From: Lonepinella koalarum
Lineage (GTDB): Bacteria > Pseudomonadota > Gammaproteobacteria > Enterobacterales > Pasteurellaceae
DNA: 64,000 bases
Direction: 5' to 3'
NCBI GenBank assembly: GCA_030525745.1
Contig: JAUNED010000009.1
Span: 1-64,000 of the forward strand
A program made the position numbers and the translations under genes. Positions 38,033-48,356 of this stretch are shown here, piece by piece (position 1 is the stretch's first letter; each line of letters opens with the position of its first letter). The notes beneath the pieces are model-generated. The model was not told where the DNA came from. It made no database searches and saw only the letters and a program-made list of their open reading frames with translations.

Positions 38033-38060
38033 TTGCCAAAGGCAAATTATCCTGTATAAT
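38033..38060 (+). promoter_or_regulatory. Promoter of the initiator tRNA/rimP operon
   Basis: -35 TTGCCA and a perfect -10 TATAAT at 38055-38060 with a 16-bp spacer. The tRNA begins 17 bp after the -10. Confidence 0.85.
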
Positions 38061-38077
38061 ACGCCACATATTTCGGA

Positions 38078-38154
38078 CGCGGGGTGGAGCAGCTTGGTAG
38101 CTCGTCGGGCTCATAACCCGAAGGCCGTCGGTTCAAATCCGGCCCCCGCAACCA
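38078..38154 (+). tRNA. metY: tRNA-fMet (CAT), initiator
   Basis: A 77-base cloverleaf starting CGCGGGGTGG and ending in CCCGCAACCA, with encoded CCA. The C1-A72 mismatch and the three G-C pairs GGG/CCC flanking the CAT anticodon loop (GGGCTCATAACCC) mark the initiator tRNA. Its place before rimP-nusA-infB is the same as E. coli metY. Confidence 0.97.
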
Positions 38155-38180
38155 CTTCTTATGAAATATAAGTTCAGTGA

Positions 38181-38209
38181 AGCCCCAAAATGTTTTCGGG
38201 GTTTTTTTG
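38181..38209 (+). terminator. Terminator/attenuator after the tRNA
   Basis: GCCCCAAAA and TTTTCGGGG with a bulged C, followed by seven T's. It lies 27 bp past the tRNA and would partly separate it from rimP. Confidence 0.8.
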
Positions 38210-38341
38210 TACGCAAAATTTGACTTGTTATCACTGGGCTTTGAGCCCTTTTTTTACGTCTGTAGAAAATAAAAGCACAGATATTTTGTAGAAAAAGGAA
38301 GGGATAATTTCAAAGAATATCATTGGGTTAAGGAGATTATT

Positions 38342-38797
38342 TTGGCAATCTTGGAACAAAAATTGGCAGAATTACTGCAAGATTCGGTAGCGGATTTAGG
38401 CTGCGAACTTTGGGGTGTTGAATGTCAGCGTGTAGGTCGATTTATGACGGTTCGTTTGTTTATTGATAAAGAAGGCGGCGTGACAGTAGATGACTGTGCT
38501 GATGTGAGCCGCCAAGTGAGTGCAGTGTTGGATGTTGAAGATCCGATTGCAGATAAATATAACTTAGAAGTGTCTTCTCCGGGCTTGGATCGTCCTTTAT
38601 TTACGTTAGCACAATTTGAGCGTTATATAGGGAAAGAAATTGCTGTTCATTTGCGAATTCCTGTGGCAGATCGTCGTAAATGGCAAGGGACATTGGAAAA
38701 AATGGAAGGCGATATGCTGACTTTAGTGGTGGACAATCAGCCGCAGCAATTTATTTTCAGCAATATTCAAAAAGCCAATGTAATTGCAAAATTTTAA
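38342..38797 (+). CDS. rimP: Ribosome maturation factor RimP
   Basis: 30S assembly factor of 151 aa. It starts with TTG at 38342, seven bases after AAGGAG, as is common for this gene. [11 protein letters not shown] at the N-terminus, [20 protein letters not shown] and [16 protein letters not shown] are family hallmarks. It lies 23 bp before nusA. Confidence 0.95.
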   Translation: MAILEQKLAELLQDSVADLGCELWGVECQRVGRFMTVRLFIDKEGGVTVDDCADVSRQVSAVLDVEDPIADKYNLEVSSPGLDRPLFTLAQFERYIGKEIAVHLRIPVADRRKWQGTLEKMEGDMLTLVVDNQPQQFIFSNIQKANVIAKF

Positions 38798-38819
38798 TTT
38801 TTAGAGGAAAAACAGAAAA

Positions 38820-40346
38820 ATGAGTAAAGAGATTTTATTAGCAGCAGAAGCGGTTTCCAATCAAAAGGCCCTTTCCCGCGATACAATTTTTGACGCTTTA
38901 GAAAGTGCGATTGCTTTATCTACGAAGAAAAAATATGAATATGATGTTGATGTACGTGTAGTGATTAATCGTAAAACCGGTGAATTCGAAACTTTCCGTC
39001 GTTGGCTGGTAGTGGAAGAAGTGAATTACCCGACAAAAGAAATTACACTTGAAGCGGCACAATTGGAATCGCCGGAGATTCAAGTGGGTGAATATGTTGA
39101 AGATGAGATAGATTCTATCGCTTTTGATCGTATTGCAATGCAAACCGCACGTCAGGTGATCAGTACAAAAATTCGTGAAGCTGAGCGTAGTAAAGTTGTT
39201 GAGCAATTCCGTAGTGAAGAAGGAAAAATTATTACGGGTACAGTGAAAAAAGTGAATCGTGATAACATTATTTTGGAGATTTTGCCTCGTGACAGCTTTA
39301 ATGACCGTTTGGGGAATAAAGAAGAAGTAACTAAAGCGGAAGCAGTGATTCAACGTGAAGATATGTTACCGCGTGAAAATTTCCGACCGGGTGATCGTAT
39401 TCGTGGCGTGCTTTATAAAGTCAGTCCGGAAAATAAAGGAGCTCAATTATTTGTAACTCGTGCAAAACCTGTGATGCTTGAAGAGTTATTCCGTTTGGAA
39501 GTGCCTGAAATTGCCGAAGAAATGATTGAAATTCGTGGTGCGGCTCGAGATCCGGGTTCCCGTGCGAAAATTGCAGTGAAAAGTAGTGATAAACGAATTG
39601 ATCCTGTTGGCGCTTGTGTGGGAATGCGTGGTTCCCGTGTTCAAGCTATTATTAATGAATTAGGTGGCGAGCGTATTGATATTGTGTTATGGGACGAAAA
39701 TCCGGCACAATATGTGATTAATGCGATGTCACCTGCTGATGTAAGTTCTATTGTGGTTGATGAAGATAATCACTCAATGGATATTGCCGTTGAAGAGGCT
39801 AATCTTGCTCAAGCTATCGGTAAAAACGGGCAAAATGTACGTCTTGCGACGCAATTAACCGGTTGGGCGTTAAATGTGATGACAGTAGCTGAGTTGGAAG
39901 AAAAACATCAGGCAGAAGATAAAAAAGTGCTGAATTTATTTATGAATGCACTGGAAATTGATGATGAATTTGCCCAAATTTTAATTGATGAAGGATTTAC
40001 TTCTCTTGAAGAGTTAGCCTATGTACCGGTCAGCGAATTAACGGCGATTGACGGTTTGGAAGATGAAGATTTGGTTGAAGAATTACAGCAACGTGCTAAA
40101 AATGCCATTACAGCGACCGCACTTGCAGAAGAAAAAGCCTTAGAAGCAGCTCATATTGAAGATAAATTGCTCAATTTAGAAGGTATGGAGCGCCATATTG
40201 CATTCAAATTAGCGGAAAAACAAATTACTACCTTGGAAGAATTAGCGGAGCAAGGTGTTGATGATTTAGCTGATATTGAAGAGCTGAGTGCTGAAAAAGC
40301 GGCTGAATTAATTATGGCTGCACGTAATATTTGCTGGTTCAGCTAA
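38820..40346 (+). CDS. nusA: Transcription termination/antitermination factor NusA
   Basis: RNA polymerase-binding factor of 508 aa. The N-terminal polymerase-binding domain is followed by S1 ([20 protein letters not shown]), two KH domains ([39 protein letters not shown]), and two acidic C-terminal repeats ([38 protein letters not shown]), an arrangement as in E. coli. It ends 14 bp before the canonical infB ATG. Confidence 0.97.
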   Translation: MSKEILLAAEAVSNQKALSRDTIFDALESAIALSTKKKYEYDVDVRVVINRKTGEFETFRRWLVVEEVNYPTKEITLEAAQLESPEIQVGEYVEDEIDSIAFDRIAMQTARQVISTKIREAERSKVVEQFRSEEGKIITGTVKKVNRDNIILEILPRDSFNDRLGNKEEVTKAEAVIQREDMLPRENFRPGDRIRGVLYKVSPENKGAQLFVTRAKPVMLEELFRLEVPEIAEEMIEIRGAARDPGSRAKIAVKSSDKRIDPVGACVGMRGSRVQAIINELGGERIDIVLWDENPAQYVINAMSPADVSSIVVDEDNHSMDIAVEEANLAQAIGKNGQNVRLATQLTGWALNVMTVAELEEKHQAEDKKVLNLFMNALEIDDEFAQILIDEGFTSLEELAYVPVSELTAIDGLEDEDLVEELQQRAKNAITATALAEEKALEAAHIEDKLLNLEGMERHIAFKLAEKQITTLEELAEQGVDDLADIEELSAEKAAELIMAARNICWFS

Positions 40347-40360
40347 GAGAGGATAGAAAG

Positions 40361-40411
40361 ATGACAGATAATCAAGAAGCACCTAAAAAATTAAGTTTAA
40401 AGCGCCGTTAA
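40361..40411 (+). other. infB: 5' end of infB cut off by a premature stop
   Basis: The expected infB start, ATG at 40361 behind GAGAGGATAG, reads MTDNQEAPKKLSLKRR and then meets TAA at 40409-40411. The same frame continues [20 protein letters not shown], which is the usual IF2 N-terminus (related proteins read RRTKTTVS or similar here). A single base change, such as GAA or CAA to TAA, would explain it. This 16-codon frame is the truncated product. Confidence 0.85.
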
Positions 40412-40468
40412 AAAACGACGGTAAGTGCGACAACTGCGGGCGGTAAAGCTAAAGCGGTACAAGTAGAA

Positions 40469-42847
40469 GTGCGTAAATCCCGTAAAGTAGATACCGAAGT
40501 AGCAAGAAAAGCTGCAGAAGAGGCAAAATTAAAAGCACAGCAAGAAGCAGAAGCAAAAGCAGCAGAAAAAGCAAAACAGGCAGCTGAAGCTCAGGCAAAG
40601 AAAGATGCTGAGGAAAAAGCGAGAAAAGAAGCAGAAGCAAAACAAGCAGCGAAAGCCCAAGCAGAAAAAAGTGCGGTACAAAAAACGGCAGATCCGGAAA
40701 AAGAGAAACGTCGTGCAGAAGAAGCAGCATTACGTCAAAAACAAGAAGAATTAGCACGCCAAAAAGCGGAAATGGAAGCAAAACGTGCGGCGGAGAATGC
40801 ACGACGTTTAGCGGAAATTGAGCGTGAAGAAAGCAATAATAACTATAGCAGTGATGATTTTGAAGATGAGCGTTTTACTTCAAGTTATGCTAGAGAGGCT
40901 GAGCGTGATTCTGAGCGTCGTAATGAGGGAAGCCGTGGCAAAGGAAAAAGTGGTGTTGCGAAAGTCAAAAAAGGCGGTCGTGATGAAGAATTAAATAAAA
41001 ATGAGCGTAATGCCGATCGTAAACATGCTAAAGGTAAGGGCAAAAAAGGTAGTTCTATTCAGCAAGCCTTTACAAAACCTGCCCAAGTGGCTAAGGCTGA
41101 TGTGGTGATTGGAGAAACCATTACGGTAAAAGATCTTGCAGATAAAATGGCAATCAAAGCCACAGAAATCATTAAAACGATGATGAAAATGGGTGAAATG
41201 GTGACCATTAACCAAGTGATCGATCAAGAAACAGCTCAGTTGGTTGCAGAGGAATTAGGGCATAAAGTCATTCTGCGTAAAGAAAATGAATTAGAAGAAG
41301 CGGTATTAGAAGATCGTGATTTACATGCGGAAAAAGTACAGCGTGCGCCGGTGGTGACCATTATGGGTCACGTTGACCACGGTAAAACCTCGTTGCTTGA
41401 CTACATTCGTAAAGCGAAAGTGGCAGCCGGTGAGGCAGGCGGGATCACCCAGCATATCGGTGCATACCACGTTGAAACCGATGATGGTAAGATGATTACC
41501 TTCTTAGATACCCCGGGACACGCCGCCTTTACCTCAATGCGTGCCCGTGGTGCGAAAGCGACTGATATTGTGGTGCTGGTTGTTGCGGCTGATGACGGTG
41601 TAATGCCACAAACCATCGAGGCTATCCAGCACGCCAAAGCTGCCGGTGCGCCGATTGTGGTTGCGGTAAACAAAATCGATAAACCGGAAGCGAATCCGGA
41701 TCGTGTAGAGCAAGAGTTACTGCAATACGAAGTGATCTCTGAAAAATTCGGTGGTGACGTACAATTTGTACCGGTATCGGCGAAAAAAGGGACGGGTATT
41801 GATGATTTATTGGAAGCGATTTTATTGCAATCAGAAGTTTTGGAACTGAGTGCAGTGAAAGAGGGAATGGCAAGCGGTGTTGTGATTGAATCTTACCTTG
41901 ACAAAGGGAGAGGACCTGTTGCCACCATTTTAGTACAGTCCGGTACATTAAATCGAGGCGATATCGTACTTTGCGGTTTTGAATATGGCCGTGTTCGTGC
42001 AATGCGTGATGAAAACGGCAAAGAAATTACTGCTGCAGGTCCATCAATTCCGGTAGAAGTGTTAGGCCTTTCAGGAGTGCCTTCTGCAGGTGATGAGGCA
42101 ACTGTTGTTCGTGATGAGAAAAAAGCCCGTGAAGTAGCACTTTATCGTCAAGGCAAATTCCGTGAAGTGAAATTAGCTCGTCAGCAAAAAGCGAAACTGG
42201 AAAATATGTTCAGCAATATGTCTGACGGTGATGTAGCTGAATTGAATGTTATCGTGAAAGCGGACGTACAAGGCTCTGTGGAAGCTATTGTTCAAGCATT
42301 GAACGAGCTTTCTACTGCTGAAGTTAAAGTGAAAGTAGTTGGCTCCGGTGTGGGCGGGATTACTGAAACTGATGCAACTTTAGCTGCCGCATCGAATGCG
42401 ATTGTACTTGGCTTTAACGTGCGTGCGGATGCTTCTGCCCGTCGTATTTTAGAAAATGAAAATATTGATTTACGTTATTATTCAATAATTTATGAATTGT
42501 TAAACGAAATCAAAGCCGCAATGAGTGGTATGTTACAGCCGGAATTTAAACAAGAAATTATCGGCTTGGCAGAAGTGCGTGATGTGTTCCGCCACCCGAA
42601 ATTTGGTGCGATTGCCGGTTGTATGGTGACAGAAGGTATCGTTAAACGTAACAACCCAATCCGTGTTCTGCGTGATAACGTGGTGATTTTTGAAGGCGAG
42701 TTAGAATCGCTACGCCGTTTCAAAGATGATGTATCCGAAGTGCGTAACGGTATGGAATGCGGTATCGGCGTGAAAAACTACAACGATGTCAAAGTCGGCG
42801 ACCAAATCGAAGTCTTTGAAGTGGTTGAAGTGAAACGTTCTATCTAA
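40469..42847 (+). CDS. infB: Translation initiation factor IF-2, N-terminally shortened
   Basis: GTPase that loads initiator tRNA on the 30S subunit. The frame is intact from 40412 to 42847. I give the first start codon after the stop, GTG at 40469 (RKSRKVDTE), although no strong ribosome site precedes it and a later in-frame start is possible. A long Ala/Lys/Glu-rich helical N-terminal region (to about residue 120) leads to an IF2N domain ([20 protein letters not shown]). The G domain has [18 protein letters not shown] and NKID, and domains II-IV with [14 protein letters not shown] follow. Shorter IF2 forms from internal starts are known in E. coli and support growth, so the gene can still work. 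Codons in the G domain look more GC-rich than the rest. Confidence 0.9.
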   Translation: MRKSRKVDTEVARKAAEEAKLKAQQEAEAKAAEKAKQAAEAQAKKDAEEKARKEAEAKQAAKAQAEKSAVQKTADPEKEKRRAEEAALRQKQEELARQKAEMEAKRAAENARRLAEIEREESNNNYSSDDFEDERFTSSYAREAERDSERRNEGSRGKGKSGVAKVKKGGRDEELNKNERNADRKHAKGKGKKGSSIQQAFTKPAQVAKADVVIGETITVKDLADKMAIKATEIIKTMMKMGEMVTINQVIDQETAQLVAEELGHKVILRKENELEEAVLEDRDLHAEKVQRAPVVTIMGHVDHGKTSLLDYIRKAKVAAGEAGGITQHIGAYHVETDDGKMITFLDTPGHAAFTSMRARGAKATDIVVLVVAADDGVMPQTIEAIQHAKAAGAPIVVAVNKIDKPEANPDRVEQELLQYEVISEKFGGDVQFVPVSAKKGTGIDDLLEAILLQSEVLELSAVKEGMASGVVIESYLDKGRGPVATILVQSGTLNRGDIVLCGFEYGRVRAMRDENGKEITAAGPSIPVEVLGLSGVPSAGDEATVVRDEKKAREVALYRQGKFREVKLARQQKAKLENMFSNMSDGDVAELNVIVKADVQGSVEAIVQALNELSTAEVKVKVVGSGVGGITETDATLAAASNAIVLGFNVRADASARRILENENIDLRYYSIIYELLNEIKAAMSGMLQPEFKQEIIGLAEVRDVFRHPKFGAIAGCMVTEGIVKRNNPIRVLRDNVVIFEGELESLRRFKDDVSEVRNGMECGIGVKNYNDVKVGDQIEVFEVVEVKRSI

Positions 42848-42853
42848 CAGGGT

Positions 42854-42899
42854 AAAAAAGTGCGGTCAAAATATTGAAAGTTTTGACCGCACTTTTTTT
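42854..42899. terminator. Uptake-signal terminator after infB
   Basis: AAAAAAGTGCGGTCAAAA and TTTTGACCGCACTTTTTT form an 18-bp perfect stem with a 9-base loop and flanking T's. It ends the metY-infB transcript before rbfA. Confidence 0.93.
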
Positions 42900-43219
42900 A
42901 TATGAGAAATTTTTCTTCTCTCTCAACTCAACATCAGTTTAATTTACGATAATATCTTAGGGCTGATCTAATACAGCACCAAGTATTTTCTATTTTAAAA
43001 GAGAATTTACAGGAAGAGCAGATTAATATCGGTACAGGAGTGATTATCAATCAATATCCAAAGAGAATGTGGTTGGCGGAAGATTTAGTGGCATTACCGG
43101 TATTGATGATTTAATGGCAATTAATTTTTCAAGGTGGGGAAGATTAGGAAATTCAAGGGATTTAAGCTATAATTGCCCAAATTTGGGGGCAGATTTGTTG
43201 TCTTTATTTTGGAGAGAAT
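42900..43219 (+). other. infB-rbfA gap with a possible gene remnant and promoter
   Basis: About 320 bp. From roughly 42951 to 43113 one plus-strand frame is open between two stops. It has no good start and reads in part QHQVFSILKENLQEEQINIG, then TGVIINQYPKRMWLAEDLVA. This looks like decayed coding DNA, of a family I do not recognise. TATAAT at 43168-43173 may be the rbfA -10; the palindrome CCCAAATTTGGG follows at 43176. Confidence 0.4.
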
Positions 43220-43618
43220 ATGAGTAGAGAATTCAAACGCAGCGATCGTGTTGCACAGGAATTACAAAAAGAAGTGGCAGTGATTTTACAAAGAGAAGTA
43301 AAAGATCCCCGTATTGGAATGGTGACGGTTTCTGATGTGGAAGTGTCCAAAGATCTAGCTTATGCCAAAGTGTTTGTTACCTTTTTGTTTGACCAAGATG
43401 AAGTAGCTGTTGAGCAAGGCATGAAGGGCTTAGAAAAAGCGGCACCTTATATCCGTACCTTATTAGGAAAAGCAATGCGTTTGCGGATTGTGCCGGAGTT
43501 GCGTTTTATTTATGATCAGTCTTTGGTTGAAGGTATGCGTATGTCCAATTTAGTGACGAATGTAATACGTCAAGATCAAGAACGCCATATTGGTGATGAA
43601 CAGGAAAAAGGTGAATAA
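43220..43618 (+). CDS. rbfA: Ribosome-binding factor A
   Basis: Cold-shock 30S maturation factor, KH-like fold, 132 aa. [20 protein letters not shown] and [19 protein letters not shown], plus [20 protein letters not shown], are characteristic. The start follows GGAGAGAAT. The stop overlaps the truB ATG (TAATG). Confidence 0.96.
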   Translation: MSREFKRSDRVAQELQKEVAVILQREVKDPRIGMVTVSDVEVSKDLAYAKVFVTFLFDQDEVAVEQGMKGLEKAAPYIRTLLGKAMRLRIVPELRFIYDQSLVEGMRMSNLVTNVIRQDQERHIGDEQEKGE

Positions 43619-44535
43619 TGTCAAGACCTCGCAAACGTGGTAGAGATATTCATGGTGTATTTTTGTTGGATAAACCACAGGGAATCTCTTCTAATGACAT
43701 TATGCAAAAAGTCAAACGCCTGTTTAATGCGAATAAAGCAGGGCATACAGGTGCATTAGATCCCTTAGCAACAGGTATGTTGCCGATTTGTTTTGGGGAA
43801 GCCACAAAGTTTTCCCAATTTTTATTGGATTCAGATAAACGTTATTTAGTCACGGCAAAATTAGGTGAACGTACGGATACCTCTGACGCGGAAGGGCAAG
43901 TGGTGTTAACCCGAGATGTAAAGGTTAAAACAGAGGATATTCTGACCGCACTTTCTCATTTTCGTGGTAACTTAATGCAAATTCCGACAATGTTTTCTGC
44001 GTTAAAACATCAGGGTAAGCCCCTATATGAGTATGCTCGCCAAGGCATTACAGTTGAACGAGAGGCTCGCCCAATCACGATTTTTGAGCTGAGTTTTATT
44101 TGCTATAAAGCCCCCTTTTTAACTCTTGAAGTACATTGTTCCAAAGGCACGTATATTCGCACTTTAATTGATGATTTAGGTGAATATTTAGGTTGTGGCG
44201 CGCATGTGACAATGCTACGACGAACAGAGGTTTCCGATTATCCTTCAGAAAAAATGATGACTTGGGAGCAATTACAAGAATTAGCCGAAAATCAGAGCTT
44301 GGAAAAAGTAGATCATCTTTTACTGGCAATAGACAGTGCTGTGTCAAAGTTACCTCGTATGGATTTAACCGCAACTCAAACACAAGCAGTAAAATTTGGG
44401 CAACGGGTTAAATTTGATAATGTGCAACAACTTTATGGCCAAGTGAGGTTATTTTCTGATGAGAATTGTTTTTTAGGTGTAGCTGAGATTAGACAAGATA
44501 ATATTATCAGACCAAGTAGAATGGTAAATATGTAA
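43618..44535 (+). CDS. truB: tRNA pseudouridine(55) synthase
   Basis: Makes pseudouridine 55 in the T loop. Residues [13 protein letters not shown] and [20 protein letters not shown] are the TruB catalytic motif with the nucleophile Asp in [27 protein letters not shown] holds the second conserved motif. 305 aa; coupled to rbfA. Confidence 0.96.
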   Translation: MSRPRKRGRDIHGVFLLDKPQGISSNDIMQKVKRLFNANKAGHTGALDPLATGMLPICFGEATKFSQFLLDSDKRYLVTAKLGERTDTSDAEGQVVLTRDVKVKTEDILTALSHFRGNLMQIPTMFSALKHQGKPLYEYARQGITVEREARPITIFELSFICYKAPFLTLEVHCSKGTYIRTLIDDLGEYLGCGAHVTMLRRTEVSDYPSEKMMTWEQLQELAENQSLEKVDHLLLAIDSAVSKLPRMDLTATQTQAVKFGQRVKFDNVQQLYGQVRLFSDENCFLGVAEIRQDNIIRPSRMVNM

Positions 44536-44552
44536 TTTGATGAAACACAAAT

Positions 44553-44582
44553 AAAAGGGCAGATTAAGATTGCCCTTTTTGT
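44553..44582. terminator. Terminator between convergent truB and scrB
   Basis: AAAAGGGCA and TGCCCTTTT arms with a 9-base loop, then TTTT. Usable from both sides. Confidence 0.88.
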
Positions 44583-46031
44583 TTAGTTGTATGAAATCGC
44601 TTTTGGATAACCGATAGACAGAGACAAAGTGCGGTCGGTTTTTATCCGGTTTTTGCGTTGGGCAATAAAGAAACGAGAAGTCATGACTTTTTCCCCCTGA
44701 TTAATAAAAATCTCACAAACTGATTGATCGAAGAAGATTTCTACCTGTTGTAAATCAACTATTTCACAATAACGCAGGCTACCAAATTGTTTCATTTCTT
44801 CCGTTTGCTTTGTTGTGGTACGATCCAAACAAAGACGGTTTTGAGCATAAGACAGCACAAGTTTTTCCCCTTGTGGATTATCAAAAAAATGCAACTTAAA
44901 CGGCTGATTTTGCGGATTAAAGCGGATATAAGCCCGATCTAAATCGGCAATTTCCATTTGCTCATTCAGTTCAATTTGCTGAAGTGCGGTCAGATTTTGG
45001 TAAATTTCTCGAGCCGGTTGTTGCAATAAACGATGTTCTTTTAAGATTAATTCACGAGGTAAGGAAAGCAGAGAATGCCAATGATATTGATCTGTCGGAT
45101 AGGTCAAATCAGGTAATCCCACCCAAGCCAGCATTAATGCTCGATTTGAAACATTGGAAAAAGTTTGAGGAGCATAAAAATCAAAACCTTGATCCAATTC
45201 GGCAATATGTTCGGTTTGAAAAACGAGATCCGTTAATTTACCTACTGCGTAAGTAGCGTGATAATTATTTTGAAATTGATTGTTTTCACGAGGCTTGCCT
45301 TGAGGTGACCAAATGAAAATATCTTGATGATCAATTTTTAATAAATCAGGGCATTCCCACATAAACACTTTGTGGTTATCAAATCCGTTCAACGATAATT
45401 CACCCAGCATTACCGGTTCGGAATTGAAATTATTCATTTCAAATAAAACAGCAGTACCACTACGATTTTCTCGTTGTGCGCCACAAATAAAACGCACGTT
45501 ACCTTCTTTTGTAAAAAAAGGTTTCGGATCACGAAAATGCTCAGTATAACCCTTTGGCGCTTGAGTTAGTAAAGGGCGTTTTTCAAGCAATTTCCCTTGA
45601 TGATCAAATATCGCTAAATTTTGAAAAGGAATACGTTGATTATCCGAAGATCGGCGTGTATTACCGGTATAAAAACAAAATAATTGTTCATTATGATGTA
45701 ATGCCCCGCCGGAATAACAACCGTGGCTTTCAAATAATTCATCGGGAATGAGCGGTTCAGCGTGATGAAAATGAATGAAGTCAGTGGTTGTGTAATGTTG
45801 CCAATGTTTCATTCCGTGAATGGCATCAAAAGGATACCACTGATAGAAAATATGGTATTTTTCACCGTCAAATACTAAACCGTTAGGGTCGTTTAGCAAC
45901 CCCGTTGGTGGAGCCAAATGATAGTGCGGTCGAAAATCTTGGTCTTTTTCGACCGCACTTTTCAGATCTTCCAGCTCGCCTTGTTGTGCTGCGTGTAGAG
46001 ATTTATATTTCCCTTCATTAAAAATAATCAT
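44583..46031 (-). CDS. scrB: Sucrose-6-phosphate hydrolase (GH32)
   Basis: Cleaves phosphotransferase-imported sucrose 6-phosphate to glucose 6-phosphate and fructose. 482 aa. PTGLLNDPNGLVFDG carries the nucleophile Asp, FRDPKPFF the RDP motif, and MWECPDLLKI the acid/base Glu (ECP). A C-terminal beta-sandwich follows. It lies one base after scrK, in one operon. Two uptake signals fall in the first 40 codons. No sucrose transporter is visible in this window. Confidence 0.94.
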   Translation of the reverse strand: MIIFNEGKYKSLHAAQQGELEDLKSAVEKDQDFRPHYHLAPPTGLLNDPNGLVFDGEKYHIFYQWYPFDAIHGMKHWQHYTTTDFIHFHHAEPLIPDELFESHGCYSGGALHHNEQLFCFYTGNTRRSSDNQRIPFQNLAIFDHQGKLLEKRPLLTQAPKGYTEHFRDPKPFFTKEGNVRFICGAQRENRSGTAVLFEMNNFNSEPVMLGELSLNGFDNHKVFMWECPDLLKIDHQDIFIWSPQGKPRENNQFQNNYHATYAVGKLTDLVFQTEHIAELDQGFDFYAPQTFSNVSNRALMLAWVGLPDLTYPTDQYHWHSLLSLPRELILKEHRLLQQPAREIYQNLTALQQIELNEQMEIADLDRAYIRFNPQNQPFKLHFFDNPQGEKLVLSYAQNRLCLDRTTTKQTEEMKQFGSLRYCEIVDLQQVEIFFDQSVCEIFINQGEKVMTSRFFIAQRKNRIKTDRTLSLSIGYPKAISYN

Positions 46032-46032
46032 C

Positions 46033-46959
46033 TTAACTTGCTAAAAATTCCGCTAATTGTTGTTGATTCGGTAAAGCAGACATTGCCCCTTTGGCAGTAC
46101 AGGCTAATGCACCACTGGCGTTGGCTTGGCGAATAATTTTTTCCAATATTTTCGGTTGTTGCCAGTTTTCTTGTTGAGCTAATCCGCTCAATAAACCGCT
46201 GACGAATGCATCGCCGGCACCGGTAGTATCCACAGGTTTTAAGGCTTTTCCTTTAACAATATTAGAATAACCGTTTAAATGATATAAAGCTCCATCTTTG
46301 CCTAGGGTCACGATAATTAATTTTTGTGGATAACGTTGGCAAATGTTTTTAAATGCTTGATCTAAATTGTCATATCCCAATAATAAACAGAGTTCTTCTT
46401 CGGAGAATTTGAGTACGTCCGCCAGTTCAACCGCTTGCATTACCACTTCAATCATTTCTGCTTGAGAATGCCATAGGCTTTCACGCAAATTTGGGTCAAA
46501 AGACACTTTTCCGCCAGCTTGATGAATTTGACGCATTGCGGTAAAAGTAGCGGTACGGCTTGGATCATTAATTAAGGCAATAGAACAGAAGTGTAACCAT
46601 TCGTTCGCTTGGAATGTCGGCAATTCATCAGCAGTTAAAAACTGATCTGCACTGGGATTGACCATAAAGGTGAAGCTACGTTCGCCATTATCTAGACCTA
46701 CAACAACAGTTGATGTGCGTTGTTTAGGATCAAGGCGCATAAAATCCGTATTAACCTTTTCATTTTGCAAGGTTTGTTGCATAAATTCACCTAACGGATC
46801 TTTGCCTACTTTGCCGATAAATGCACTTGGTACACCCAAACGAGCAATACCTACAGCCACATTTGCAGGAGCGCCACCGGCACATTTTAAATAATGTTGT
46901 TCGCCGTCCGGAATTAAATCCACCACAGCATCGCCTAATACCCAAATTCTATTTGCCAT
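46033..46959 (-). CDS. scrK: Fructokinase (PfkB family)
   Basis: Phosphorylates the fructose released by ScrB. ICVLGD-like WVLGDAVVDLIPDG and KCAGGAPANVAVGIARLG are the PfkB N-terminal signature, and KPVDTTGAGDAFVSGLLSGL the C-terminal one with its catalytic Asp (GAGD). 308 aa. First gene of the two-gene scrKB unit. The regulator is not adjacent. Confidence 0.92.
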   Translation of the reverse strand: MANRIWVLGDAVVDLIPDGEQHYLKCAGGAPANVAVGIARLGVPSAFIGKVGKDPLGEFMQQTLQNEKVNTDFMRLDPKQRTSTVVVGLDNGERSFTFMVNPSADQFLTADELPTFQANEWLHFCSIALINDPSRTATFTAMRQIHQAGGKVSFDPNLRESLWHSQAEMIEVVMQAVELADVLKFSEEELCLLLGYDNLDQAFKNICQRYPQKLIIVTLGKDGALYHLNGYSNIVKGKALKPVDTTGAGDAFVSGLLSGLAQQENWQQPKILEKIIRQANASGALACTAKGAMSALPNQQQLAEFLAS

Positions 46960-46988
46960 TTGATTTCCTTAAAAATGCGTAAAAAAAG

Positions 46989-47013
46989 ACCGCACTTTGA
47001 ATAAAAGTGCGGT
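46989..47013. terminator. Uptake-signal hairpin after tyrS
   Basis: ACCGCACTTT and AAAGTGCGGT with a 5-base loop, in the 65 bp between tyrS and scrK. It probably ends tyrS transcription. Confidence 0.8.
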
Positions 47014-47024
47014 ATAAATTGAGG

Positions 47025-48212
47025 TTATTTTACCGTGACACGGGCAAATTTACGTTTACCGACTTGGTAAACAAAAGTGCCTTTTTGTGCATATTGTTTT
47101 ACATCTTCGATTTTTTCACCATCGATTTTCACGCCACCGCCTTGTGCGGAACGGATTGCTTCAGACGTAGAAACAACTAATCCGGCTTCTTTTAATAAGT
47201 TAGCAATACCAATGTCGCCTTCAAAGATAAATTCAGGCATTTCATCAGGTATCGCTCCTTTTTGGAAGCGATTGATAAATTCTTGCTCTGCGGCTTCAGC
47301 CGCAACATCATCGTGGAAACGAGTGATAATTTCTTTAGCTAATAGAATTTTTACATCACGAGGATTTTTACCGGCTTCAACATCCGCTTTTAATTGAGCA
47401 ATTTCCGCTAATGGGCGGAATGACAGTAAATTGTACCAATCCCACATTAATTCATCAGAAATTGACATAATTTTACCAAACATCTCATTTGGTGCTTCAG
47501 TTACACCGATATAGTTACCCAAGGATTTAGACATTTTTTTCTCGCCGTCTAAGCCGACCAATAAAGGTAAGGTAATGGCTACTTGTGGTTTTTGCCCAGC
47601 GGCTTTTTGTAGTTCACGTCCAATTAACAAATTAAAGGTTTGGTCTGTGCCTCCTAATTCTACATCTGCTTGTAAATGTACGGAGTCGTGACCTTGTAAT
47701 AAAGGATAAATAAATTCGTGAATTGCAATAGGTTGTTGATTGGAAAAACGTTTTTTAAAATCGTCACGTTCCAACATACGAGCTACTGTATAATTGGAGG
47801 CTAAACGAATCATGCCTTCTGTCCCTAATTGCCCCAACCATTCGGAGTTAAATACAATTTGGGTTTTGGCCGGATCTAAAATTTTGAAGATCTGTTCTTT
47901 ATAGGTTTCCGCATTGCGTAATACGTCTTCACGAGTAAGGGGGGGACGGGTGGTATTTTTACCGGAGGGATCGCCTACCATACCGGTAAAGTCGCCAATC
48001 AGAAACATCACCTGATGCCCTAATTCTTGGAATTGGCGTAATTTATTGAGAACAACCGTATGACCTAAATGAATATCCGGTGCGGTTGGGTCTGCCCCTA
48101 ATTTAACTCGTAACGGGCGGTTTTCTTTTAATTTTTCAATTAAATCCTGTTCGGAAAAAATTTGATCGACACCGCGTTTTAGTTCCGCGAGAACAGTATT
48201 CATATCAGCCAT
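47025..48212 (-). CDS. tyrS: Tyrosyl-tRNA synthetase
   Basis: Class I aminoacyl-tRNA synthetase, 395 aa, of the shorter type seen in Haemophilus. [15 protein letters not shown] is the HIGH motif, [16 protein letters not shown] the tyrosine/ATP site, and [12 protein letters not shown] the KMSKS loop. The C-terminal S4-like domain ([16 protein letters not shown]) binds tRNA. The start at 48212 follows AGGTAATTACT. Confidence 0.96.
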   Translation of the reverse strand: MADMNTVLAELKRGVDQIFSEQDLIEKLKENRPLRVKLGADPTAPDIHLGHTVVLNKLRQFQELGHQVMFLIGDFTGMVGDPSGKNTTRPPLTREDVLRNAETYKEQIFKILDPAKTQIVFNSEWLGQLGTEGMIRLASNYTVARMLERDDFKKRFSNQQPIAIHEFIYPLLQGHDSVHLQADVELGGTDQTFNLLIGRELQKAAGQKPQVAITLPLLVGLDGEKKMSKSLGNYIGVTEAPNEMFGKIMSISDELMWDWYNLLSFRPLAEIAQLKADVEAGKNPRDVKILLAKEIITRFHDDVAAEAAEQEFINRFQKGAIPDEMPEFIFEGDIGIANLLKEAGLVVSTSEAIRSAQGGGVKIDGEKIEDVKQYAQKGTFVYQVGKRKFARVTVK

Positions 48213-48356
48213 AGTAATTACCTAAACAATAGAAAAATAAAGGCTTTATTATAGTGGATTTTACTGAAAGATAAAGGTGGGATTAAAGTGCAGTGGGATT
48301 TTTTTCGATTTTATCCAAAACTTTTGATAAAATCACCGCACTTTTGAGGAACTAAT

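Noticed and set aside
40449..40802. Leucine-rich frame antisense to infB
   Set aside because: It is the complement of the Ala/Lys/Glu-rich IF2 N-terminus; a composition artefact.
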